From Marinobacter nitratireducens (GTDB taxonomy: Bacteria; Pseudomonadota; Gammaproteobacteria; Pseudomonadales; Oleiphilaceae): DNA of 64,000 nucleotides. The stretch spans positions 1-64,000 of the forward strand of contig NZ_ANIE01000008.1 of NCBI RefSeq assembly GCF_000708045.1, written 5' to 3'. The notes beneath the pieces were generated by a model. The model was given only the letters and a program-made list of their open reading frames with translations. It was not told the DNA's origin and did no database searches. The position numbers were made by a program, and so were the translations under genes. This document shows positions 17,732 through 24,731 of this stretch, in pieces (the first letter of the stretch is position 1; each line of letters starts with the position of its first letter).

Positions 17732-19078
17732 TTGAGAATCAAAGCGAATATCAGTTTCCAATTACCGACGACGGACCGGCGCCTCTGGGCCCTGGCCTGG
17801 CCCCTGATGCTCACCAACCTGACGGTGCCATTGCTGGGTCTGGTCGACACCGCCGTACTGGGCCACCTGGACAGCCCGGAGTACCTGGGGGCCGTTGCCG
17901 TGGGCGCCAACCTGTTCAGCATTCTGTACTGGACCTTCGGCTTCATGCGCATGGGAACCACCGGGCTGGCAGCTCAGGCCTGGGGCAAACGGGACCCTTT
18001 TGGTCAGGTCGCGCTGCTGCTACGTTCAGTGCTTCTGGCGATCATGATCGGCCTGGTGCTCATCCTCTTCCACAAGCCATTGATCGCGGTTGGGCTGGCG
18101 CTGATGAATCCGAGTGAGGATGTCACCACGCTGGCAGCGGAGTATGCGTCGATCCGCATCTGGAGTGCCCCGGCAGTGCTCTGCCAGTACACTCTGGTCG
18201 GCTGGCTGATCGGCACCCAGTTTGCCAGGGGCCCAATGGTCATGCTGATCGTTGCCAATGGCCTCAATATTGTTCTCGACGTGCTGTTCGTTACCGGCCT
18301 GGGGTGGAACAGTCGGGGAGTCGCCATCGCCACGGTGATCGCCGAATACGGCGCCGCGACCATTGGCTTTGGTATTGTCCTGACCCGGATGCCGGAGGGC
18401 CAGAAACTGACCCGTGCCCTGATCGGGGAGTTGTCGGATTACCTGCAAATACTGAGGGTGAATCGCTACATCATGGTGCGCACCATTGCGTTGCTGTTGG
18501 TGCTTGCCTTTTTCACCGCCCAGGGTGCACGCCAGGGCGATACCGTGCTGGCCGCCAATGCGGTGCTCATCACCTTCCTGCTGGTGATCTCGAACGCCCT
18601 GGACGGCTTTGCCAACGCGGCCGAGGCGCTCATCGGCGAGGCCATCGGCAAGGGTAGCCGGCGCCGCTTTCGCATTGTTTTTCGCAGCGCGCTGCGCTGG
18701 TCCCTGTGGGGCGCTCTGCTTTTGACGCTGGTGTTCGTGTTCGCAGGCAAAGCCCTCATTGCACTGCTGACCGGTATACCGGAGGTGCGCACAACAGCGT
18801 GGCAGTATCTGCCCTGGCTTTGGGCTCTGCCGTTGGCCTCGGTCTGGGGTTTTCTGTTGGATGGCGTATTTATCGGTGCGACCCGGACCCGGGATATGCA
18901 GAACACCATGCTGTTCTCCGCAATGGCGGTCTTTCTCCCGGCCTGGTGGTTGAGCACAGGTTGGGGCAATCACGGCCTGTGGTTCTCATTGATCTGTCTG
19001 ATGCTGGCACGAGCAGCCAGCATGGGCTGGCTGTGCCGGGCTCACACCCGGAAGGGTCGGTGGTTCCCGGACACCTGA
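17732..19078 (+). CDS. MATE family efflux transporter (DinF-like)
   Basis: The mature region is a twelve-helix MATE exporter close to the DinF branch: LTNLTVPLLGLVDTAVLGHLDSPEYLGAVAVGA in the first helix pair is nearly the DinF signature. MATE proteins expel cationic drugs or other compounds using sodium or proton gradients. No ATG precedes the first helix in frame. The best candidate is TTG at 17732 (AGGA 4 bases upstream), giving 448 residues; an earlier TTG at 17579 would add a poorly conserved tail overlapping the ctaC promoter region. The start is therefore uncertain. It is divergent from ctaC. Confidence 0.85.
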   Translation: MRIKANISFQLPTTDRRLWALAWPLMLTNLTVPLLGLVDTAVLGHLDSPEYLGAVAVGANLFSILYWTFGFMRMGTTGLAAQAWGKRDPFGQVALLLRSVLLAIMIGLVLILFHKPLIAVGLALMNPSEDVTTLAAEYASIRIWSAPAVLCQYTLVGWLIGTQFARGPMVMLIVANGLNIVLDVLFVTGLGWNSRGVAIATVIAEYGAATIGFGIVLTRMPEGQKLTRALIGELSDYLQILRVNRYIMVRTIALLLVLAFFTAQGARQGDTVLAANAVLITFLLVISNALDGFANAAEALIGEAIGKGSRRRFRIVFRSALRWSLWGALLLTLVFVFAGKALIALLTGIPEVRTTAWQYLPWLWALPLASVWGFLLDGVFIGATRTRDMQNTMLFSAMAVFLPAWWLSTGWGNHGLWFSLICLMLARAASMGWLCRAHTRKGRWFPDT

Positions 19079-19233
19079 AACAGTATTCAATTTGTTACAA
19101 TTCAGCGCCACATTTCCCTCGGCCTGGACAGCAGCCGACAAAATGTCGACTACACTTGTGTTAAATGGCCGAGCAGCGGGGAACATGCCCGCCAGCCCGC
19201 CTCAACGACTGTTACCCGACAACAGGAGGCGCC

Positions 19234-19926
19234 TTGCGACCTCATACTGTTCAAACACCGGCATCTCCTGAAATGACACCACAGGTTGTTCTGGAAATTA
19301 TCGACCAGGCACGAAGGAAAGAAGCCCGCTCAGGAACCTTTCTCCGCCAGCTCCGCGAGAAGGCACCGGGCCTGCCTGCCGCTGTAAAAGTCATTGATGG
19401 CCACCAGCCTGCGACCTGTCTGTTCCAGTTCGCCGTAGAGTATATCGAGATGGCGCCCCGACTCATCGAGTGCGTCGAGGCCTGCGCCCGAGAGGCCGGT
19501 GAATCCGAACTTTTCGCTCCCTTCATCGAGGCCGCGACCCGCTATTTCACACAGCCCTCAGCAGACCTGGTCCGGTTTGACGGGCTGGATGGACTGCTGA
19601 TCCGGGCCTACCTGTGCCATCGCCTGATGGAAGAAATGTACGAGAATAACCGCTCCACCCGCGCAGGCGAGCTGGTGGATATCGACGCGACCCGAGCAAA
19701 CCTGCTGGCACACCAGCTCATCGGTGAGCCCTTCGCCAATGAACTGGACGAGTCCATTGTCTTCACCGTTCAGCAGATTGCCGGGACACCGGACTATTAC
19801 AACCTGGATCTGGATCCATTCGTGGATCAGGTCAACCATGTGGCCTGGGACTGGATGAGGCAGTACTGGGAAAACCTGCTCGACCGTAATCACATCCGTT
19901 TCCAGCTCGGTTCGAGCCTCCTGTGA
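19234..19926 (+). CDS. Conserved hypothetical protein
   Basis: I do not recognise a characterised family. The product of about 230 residues is acidic and largely helical, with no signal peptide, membrane helix or cofactor motif. Two segments look conserved by composition: IEMAPRLIECVEACAREAGESELF and LIRAYLCHRLMEEMYENN, and the end is aromatic-rich (VNHVAWDWMRQYWENLL). I set the start at TTG 19234 because AGGAGG lies 4 bases before it; an ATG at 19273 is the alternative. It lies between the MATE exporter and doxX on the same strand, separated by about 155 and 94 bases, so it may be transcribed alone. Confidence 0.65.
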   Translation: MRPHTVQTPASPEMTPQVVLEIIDQARRKEARSGTFLRQLREKAPGLPAAVKVIDGHQPATCLFQFAVEYIEMAPRLIECVEACAREAGESELFAPFIEAATRYFTQPSADLVRFDGLDGLLIRAYLCHRLMEEMYENNRSTRAGELVDIDATRANLLAHQLIGEPFANELDESIVFTVQQIAGTPDYYNLDLDPFVDQVNHVAWDWMRQYWENLLDRNHIRFQLGSSLL

Positions 19927-20020
19927 GCCGTCATCTCCCGCCTGTAGATACCCTTTGAGCGCCGCGTTTTACCCGGTATGCTTGCAAGCCTCGCAACGAC
20001 CCCAACCTGGAGACACCAAC

Positions 20021-20407
20021 GTGCTGGAAAACGCCGACCTTGGAAAACTGATCATCCGCCTGACACTCGGCGGACTCATGCTGTTTCACGGGATCGCCAA
20101 ACTGCTGAACGGCATTGGCTTCATTGAAGGGCAGCTGGCCGGCCACGGATTACCCGCGTTCCTCGCCTATGGCGTATTCATAGGCGAGCTGATTGCGCCG
20201 CTGATGGTTATTCTCGGGTACCAGACCCGGATCGGCGCCCTGCTGATTGTCTTCAACATGCTGGTTGCCATCGCCTTGGTGCATACGCATCAGCTGCTCA
20301 CACTGGGCGGTAGTGGCGGCTGGGCGCTGGAACTGCAGGGGTTCTTCCTGTTTACCGCCGTCGCCGTGATCTTCCTTGGCCCGGGTCGTTACAAGCTGAA
20401 GAACTAG
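20021..20407 (+). CDS. DoxX family membrane protein
   Basis: The 128-residue protein has four hydrophobic helices and the DoxX signature LGKLIIRLTLGGLMLFHGIAKLLNGIGFI, then FLAYGVFIGELIAPLMVILGYQTRIGALL. DoxX-like proteins are small inner-membrane proteins linked in some bacteria to oxidoreductase or thiol stress systems; no specific role follows here. GTG at 20021 is chosen because GGAG is 7 bases upstream and it starts just ahead of the first helix. It ends 5 bases before the convergent diguanylate cyclase gene. Confidence 0.85.
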   Translation: MLENADLGKLIIRLTLGGLMLFHGIAKLLNGIGFIEGQLAGHGLPAFLAYGVFIGELIAPLMVILGYQTRIGALLIVFNMLVAIALVHTHQLLTLGGSGGWALELQGFFLFTAVAVIFLGPGRYKLKN

Positions 20408-20412
20408 GTCCG

Positions 20413-22212
20413 TCAGGAATCGCCCGTGGATACCGCCCGGTATCCACGGTAGAGCATCACCCGATTGCGGCCCGCGCCTTTGGCGGCATAGAGTGCCTCG
20501 TCTGCCCGCCGGACCAGCTCACCCGGCTTGGCGTTACGGTCGGGAATCATACAGGCCACGCCGACGCTGATGGTGAGGCTGATTGGCGTGACCTGGGCAT
20601 CCGGGTGAACAGAGGCGTCTTCCACCGCCTGGCGCAAACGCTCAGCAACCTGCTCGGCCCCCTCAATCGGCGTTGTCGGCAACAGCACCACAAACTCTTC
20701 CCCCCCATACCGGGCCAGCAAATCCCCAGAACGCTGGATTTCGGATCCGCACAGGGCCGCCACTGTAATCAGGCAGTCGTCTCCCACCAGGTGGCCATAC
20801 CTGTCATTCACCGACTTGAAATGATCGATATCCAGAATCAACAAACTGAGTGCATGGGCCTGCCTCGCGGCCCGGTTCCACTCTGTAACCAGCACATCAT
20901 CAAACTGGCGCCGGTTCGCCACCTGAGTCAGACCATCGGTGAGGCTCATGGCCTTTAGACGAGAGTTCGCCCGTTCCAGATCATCCGTGCGTTCGCTGAC
21001 CCGCTCTTCCAGCGTTTGGTTGGCCTTCAGCTGAATGTCCAGCGCTTCTTCCTGGGCCTGCATCCGGCGCTGCCGCTCCAGATTGATCCGGTAAGCCAGG
21101 GCGAACGAGAGCAGAATCACCTCAAGTGCCACCCCGATTTGCGACCCGAATTCGGTCAGGAAGGTACGCGGCAGATAACCCAGCTTGCTGATCGCCAGCA
21201 CCAGATGGCCCAGTAGCAGCGGCGTCCAGGCAAGCACATAAAACCCCGCCAGTTTCTGCCCCTGGCGCCAGACCCTCAACCCCACCAGCCAGGCCGCCGG
21301 CGTGGCAATGGCAGCCAGGGCACTGATCAGAACAATGCCACTCTGGTAGCCCCCCACCAGCCCGTAAATGAAGGCGAAGACCGCGGCCCCCAGCATGCCC
21401 TGCAACACCCGGAACCCCCAGGGGCTGTATCGCCTGACCGCAATGAAGTGCAGCGTGAACATCGTCGCGGAGAACAGCGCCGTGGCCACAATCAGGACCG
21501 TAAAATACCGATTGATCCATGGATCGTCGGGCCATAACCATTGGAATACGACACCATGAAAGTTTAGCTGAACCAGGCCTGATGACAGCACCGTCAGCAC
21601 ATACCAGAGATACGCCGGGTGACGAACAATGCTGTAGAGGAAGATATTGTAAAGGGTAAGGGCCACGATGATGCCCAGAAACATAGTTTGCCAGCCATAG
21701 GAAATCTGATCCCGAGCCAGAAACTCGACGGACGTCATGATGGCGATGGGAATCTGGACCGATCCCTGGGTCTTCACCCTGATATACGCCGTCAGCGATG
21801 CCGCTTCACTGGGCACCGGAAACAGGAATTCCCGATTGGGAATGGGCCGGCTCGAGAACGGCCGCAGGTCACCGGTCTGGTAGGCCTCGAGAACCGTTGC
21901 CTCCTTCGTCCAGTAGACATCCACTACATCAAGCAACGGGTAGCTGATCGCCAGAACCCGGCTGCGATCCGAGGGGGGCACATCAACCCGAACCCAGAAG
22001 GCGCCATCGCTGAAGCCGAGATTCAACACCTGATCGGCACTGAAGGTTTGCCACCGGCCGGGAGCAAGGGCGACTACATCGGAAATGCCCAGACGATCGC
22101 CGGCATCCTCAAACCAGTGATATTCGGGCTCCGCGGCCACTACCCTGGTAGCCGACAACACAAGAACAAGATAAACCAGGCATAGCACCGCTGCATGGGC
22201 GGATTGTTTCAT
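20413..22212 (-). CDS. Membrane diguanylate cyclase with 7TMR-DISM sensor
   Basis: The 599-residue protein starts with a signal peptide (MKQSAHAAVLCLVYLVLVLSATRVVAA), followed by a periplasmic 7TMR-DISMED2-type beta domain (about 30-185), seven membrane helices (about 190-400), a coiled coil (400-440) and a GGDEF domain. The active site is GGEEF near residue 502, which is a functional variant, and RSGD five residues ahead is a product-inhibition I-site. It should make cyclic di-GMP in response to an external ligand, probably a carbohydrate-like molecule as inferred for DISMED2. Start at 22212 has GAAGG upstream. Its last codons contain an 11-bp perfect hairpin. Confidence 0.92.
   Translation of the reverse strand: MKQSAHAAVLCLVYLVLVLSATRVVAAEPEYHWFEDAGDRLGISDVVALAPGRWQTFSADQVLNLGFSDGAFWVRVDVPPSDRSRVLAISYPLLDVVDVYWTKEATVLEAYQTGDLRPFSSRPIPNREFLFPVPSEAASLTAYIRVKTQGSVQIPIAIMTSVEFLARDQISYGWQTMFLGIIVALTLYNIFLYSIVRHPAYLWYVLTVLSSGLVQLNFHGVVFQWLWPDDPWINRYFTVLIVATALFSATMFTLHFIAVRRYSPWGFRVLQGMLGAAVFAFIYGLVGGYQSGIVLISALAAIATPAAWLVGLRVWRQGQKLAGFYVLAWTPLLLGHLVLAISKLGYLPRTFLTEFGSQIGVALEVILLSFALAYRINLERQRRMQAQEEALDIQLKANQTLEERVSERTDDLERANSRLKAMSLTDGLTQVANRRQFDDVLVTEWNRAARQAHALSLLILDIDHFKSVNDRYGHLVGDDCLITVAALCGSEIQRSGDLLARYGGEEFVVLLPTTPIEGAEQVAERLRQAVEDASVHPDAQVTPISLTISVGVACMIPDRNAKPGELVRRADEALYAAKGAGRNRVMLYRGYRAVSTGDS
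20424..20449. terminator. Hairpin at the doxX / cyclase convergent junction
   Basis: A perfect 11-bp stem (20424-20434 with 20439-20449) with a 4-base loop lies within the last codons of the cyclase gene and 17 bases after the doxX stop. Because the two genes converge with only 5 bases between stops, it could end doxX transcription. There is no T run, so an intrinsic terminator is not proven. Confidence 0.4.
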
Positions 22213-22373
22213 AGAAGGTTCCGGTTTCCGGACATCGTGACTTGAACTACACTTCCGAATCCCTGAGCAGGGTTCACAACCGTCCCTGTAACCTGTACCT
22301 AGCAGTTTAGACCCTTGTGGGCGTCCCGGCATCCCGCCCAAGCGGTATTTCGAACGACGCCAGGAGAAAATCA

Positions 22374-22604
22374 ATGCCAGACAGAAAGCCCGAACTGCAA
22401 CCGGGTCGCTATCGCCATTACAAAGGCAAGGATTACCAGGTGATTGATATCGCCCGCCACAGCGAGACCGAGGAGTGGCTGGTGGTCTACCGGTGCCTGT
22501 ATGGCGATCACAGCCTGTGGGTCAGACCACTCTCCATGTTCCGTGAAACCGTTGAGGTGGCCGGTGAACAGGTCCCGCGGTTCGCTCGTATCGGTGACAC
22601 CTGA
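22374..22604 (+). CDS. DUF1653 domain protein
   Basis: The 76-residue protein is almost entirely a DUF1653 domain: QPGRYRHYKGKDYQVIDIARHSETEEWLVVYRCLYGDHSLWVRPLSMFRE. The family is a small beta-rich domain found alone or fused to other enzymes, with no known function. The ATG has AGGAGA with good spacing. It is divergent from the diguanylate cyclase (161 bases between starts) and precedes the antiporter gene on the same strand by 115 bases. Confidence 0.88.
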   Translation: MPDRKPELQPGRYRHYKGKDYQVIDIARHSETEEWLVVYRCLYGDHSLWVRPLSMFRETVEVAGEQVPRFARIGDT

Positions 22605-22667
22605 TAGTCACAATTCCGCTTTGACTGTTGTGATCATTTCCTGCACATTAGCCCGCTTTTCGTGAAC

Positions 22668-22688
22668 CTGGCCCTCAAAAGGGGCCAG
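22668..22688 (+). promoter_or_regulatory. Small hairpin in the leader of the antiporter gene
   Basis: CTGGCCC (22668-22674) pairs with GGGCCAG (22682-22688) around a 7-base loop, 31 bases before the antiporter start codon. It may be a terminator for DUF1653 or a leader structure for the antiporter. No T run follows, and only the pairing itself is observed. Confidence 0.3.
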
Positions 22689-22719
22689 ATAATCCAGCCA
22701 TTCCTACCCGGAGTCTGTC

Positions 22720-24042
22720 ATGAACGCCGTTGTTGCCGCGGTGGCCATCATGCTCATACTGAGCCTGTGCCGCATCCACGTTGTCGTCGCCCTGATCATC
22801 GGAGCCATATCCGGTGGCCTGATCTCGGGCCTGTCCCTCGAAGACACTATTAACGCCTTTAACAGCGGGCTAGGGGGCGGTGCGACCGTAGCTTTGTCTT
22901 ACGCCACGCTCGGTGCCTTCGCCGTTGCCATCGGAAAATCCGGCCTGGCCCACGCCCTGGCCGACAAGGCTCTGGCCCTGGTCGGTCGCCAGGACAGCGG
23001 CGGCGCCGTCAACGGCATCCGGTTCCTGATTATCGGCTTGCTGCTGGCTGTGGCCATTTCCTCCCAGAACATCCTGCCGATTCACATCGCCTTCATCCCG
23101 CTCGTGGTGCCGCCCTTACTGTATGTCATGGCCAAACTGAACATGGACCGTCGCCTGGTTGCCTGCGTGCTGACCTTTGGTCTGATCACCCCGTACATGT
23201 TCTTGCCAGTAGGCTTTGGCGGCATCTACCTGAACGAGATCCTGCTGGCCAACGTGGCCGACAACGGCGTCGATGCGTCCAACCTGAACGTTATGTCTGC
23301 CATGGCACTGCCTGCGGTGGGTATGCTGGTGGGCCTGCTGGTTGCGGTGTTCTTCAGCTACCGCGGTGAACGCCAGTACGACATGAAAGCCATCGAACGG
23401 ACCGAACGGGTGGATGTGCAGTACAGCCCCCGCACTCTGATCATGGCTCTGGTCGCCATCGTGGCGGCCTTCGTGGTTCAGCTCTGGCTGGGCTCCATGA
23501 TTCTGGGTGCTCTGGCGGGCTTCGTGCTGTTCAACCTGTCCGGCGTGGTGAAGTGGAAAGAGGCTGACGACCTGTTCACCGAAGGCATGAAAATGCTGGC
23601 GATGATCGGCTTCATCATGATCGCCGCCAACGGCTTTGCCGAAGTGATGCGGGAAACCGGCGACATCGCCAGCCTGGTTGAAGGCTCCGTTGCCACCATC
23701 GGCGACAACAAGCCCCTGGCCGCGTTCCTGATGCTGGGTGTCGGCCTGCTGATCACCATGGGCATCGGCTCATCCTTCTCCACCATCCCCATCATCGCCG
23801 CCCTGTACGTACCGCTGGCCCTGCAAATGGGCTTCAGCCCGTTGGCCATCGTGGCTCTGGTCGGCACCGCTGGCGCCCTCGGTGATGCCGGTTCCCCGGC
23901 CTCCGATTCCACCCTCGGCCCCACCGCCGGCCTCAACGTCGACGGCCAGCACAACCACATCTGGGACACCGTGGTACCGACCTTCCTGCACTACAACCTG
24001 CCGTTGCTTGGCTTCGGGTGGTTGGCGGCTATGGTTCTTTAA
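22720..24042 (+). CDS. Na+/H+ antiporter family protein (YuiF-like)
   Basis: The 440-residue membrane protein has about eleven to twelve hydrophobic helices and matches the YuiF-like group of the NhaC/ion transporter superfamily. Typical elements are [37 protein letters not shown], the charged cytoplasmic loop [25 protein letters not shown] near residue 215, and the C-terminal [41 protein letters not shown]. Relatives have been described as sodium/proton antiporters or amino acid transporters such as for histidine, so the substrate is open. CGGAG precedes the ATG. It ends about 50 bases before hairpin repeat E. Confidence 0.85.
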   Translation: MNAVVAAVAIMLILSLCRIHVVVALIIGAISGGLISGLSLEDTINAFNSGLGGGATVALSYATLGAFAVAIGKSGLAHALADKALALVGRQDSGGAVNGIRFLIIGLLLAVAISSQNILPIHIAFIPLVVPPLLYVMAKLNMDRRLVACVLTFGLITPYMFLPVGFGGIYLNEILLANVADNGVDASNLNVMSAMALPAVGMLVGLLVAVFFSYRGERQYDMKAIERTERVDVQYSPRTLIMALVAIVAAFVVQLWLGSMILGALAGFVLFNLSGVVKWKEADDLFTEGMKMLAMIGFIMIAANGFAEVMRETGDIASLVEGSVATIGDNKPLAAFLMLGVGLLITMGIGSSFSTIPIIAALYVPLALQMGFSPLAIVALVGTAGALGDAGSPASDSTLGPTAGLNVDGQHNHIWDTVVPTFLHYNLPLLGFGWLAAMVL

Positions 24043-24092
24043 GCGTTGATGGCGTTAGTCCTCATTTTGTAGCCTGCAGGTTCTGGTGGCTG

Positions 24093-24185
24093 CGATGGGG
24101 TTGGGGAGAGTTTTTCCCTTGGAAATGGAACTCGCTGCGCTCAGACATCCATTTCTGGCGGGAAAAATCCCCCCAACCCCCTCGC
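24093..24185 (-). repeat. Hairpin repeat copy E
   Basis: The outer stem pairs 24097-24118 with 24160-24180 with one single-base bulge, and is extended by GCGA/TCGC at its base (24092-24095 region with 24182-24185). The inner stem GAAATGGA/TCCATTTC (24122-24129 with 24148-24155) is identical to copy C. On the minus strand the loop is TGTCTGAGCGCAGCGAGT. It begins 51 bases beyond the antiporter stop. Confidence 0.83.
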
Positions 24186-24286
24186 GAGCGAACCTTAGAG
24201 ATAACGCCCGGGAAAAGGAAAGGGATCTCCAGGTCAGCCAATGTTGATCGGGAAACGCTTTACGGCGATATCGCTTGGGTTAAAAC

Positions 24287-24379
24287 GAGAGGGTGTGGGG
24301 GTTCTTTTCTGGCGGGAAAAAAATGTCTGAGCGAAGCGAGTTGTTTTTTCCCAGAAGAAAAGAACCCCCGCGACCTCTC
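24287..24379 (+). repeat. Hairpin repeat copy F
   Basis: The outer stem is 24 bp (24287-24310 with 24356-24379) with one mismatch and two wobbles. The internal loop is GGC/AGA, the inner stem is GGGAAAAAA against TTTTTTCCC (24314-24322 with 24344-24352), and the loop contains TGTCTGAGCGAAGCGAGTT. It lies 43 bases beyond the yheV stop. Confidence 0.85.
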
Positions 24380-24422
24380 ACCCCCCACAATCATCAGGCT
24401 ACAAGACAAAACCACCAGCAGC

Positions 24423-24674
24423 TTACTCATCCTGCCCGGACTTAAAGAACACCACCTGCTGAACCGTGTGGTCGTCCTCGTTCTTACGCTTGTTCACCCG
24501 GGTTTCCAGCTCAGCCGCCTGAACGTCAGGCTCGTCGCTCATCGCATCAGTAAACCCACAGGCCACGCATTCGCGAACCTGCTTGTCGTTGTCGTCAGTG
24601 AACATCATGATTTTGTCCATCTCCGCACAACGGGGACAGACAGCGCCGGCGATAAAGCGTTTTGGACTCGCCAT
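24423..24674 (-). CDS. YheV-like small zinc-ribbon protein
   Basis: The 83-residue protein carries two CxxC pairs (AVCPRCAEMD near residue 13 and VRECVACGFTD near 36) that form a likely zinc ribbon, and an acidic-basic charged tail. It matches the YheV family of putative metal-binding proteins, function unknown. It lies 57 bases downstream of oligopeptidase A on the same strand, an arrangement also seen in Pseudomonas, and is probably co-transcribed with it. Confidence 0.85.
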   Translation of the reverse strand: MASPKRFIAGAVCPRCAEMDKIMMFTDDNDKQVRECVACGFTDAMSDEPDVQAAELETRVNKRKNEDDHTVQQVVFFKSGQDE

Positions 24675-24731
24675 AATTCAACTCCAGAAATAAAGGCCCT
24701 GACGCCGATACGACGGCAGGGCGCGCTTGGC

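Larger units (their letters stand above)
24043..24422. other. Convergent intergenic region holding hairpin repeats E and F
   Basis: These 380 bases separate the antiporter and yheV stop codons. No gene with coding character is visible. Almost all recognisable content is two hairpin repeats in opposite orientation (24093-24185 and 24287-24379) with 101 bases between them, the same arrangement as copies B and C. Confidence 0.8.

Noticed and set aside
78..24379. Hairpin elements as a CRISPR array or integron attC array
   Set aside because: Copies are dispersed rather than evenly spaced, spacers are genes, and there is no cas or integrase gene. attC sites have conserved stem ends and variable loops, the opposite of what is seen.
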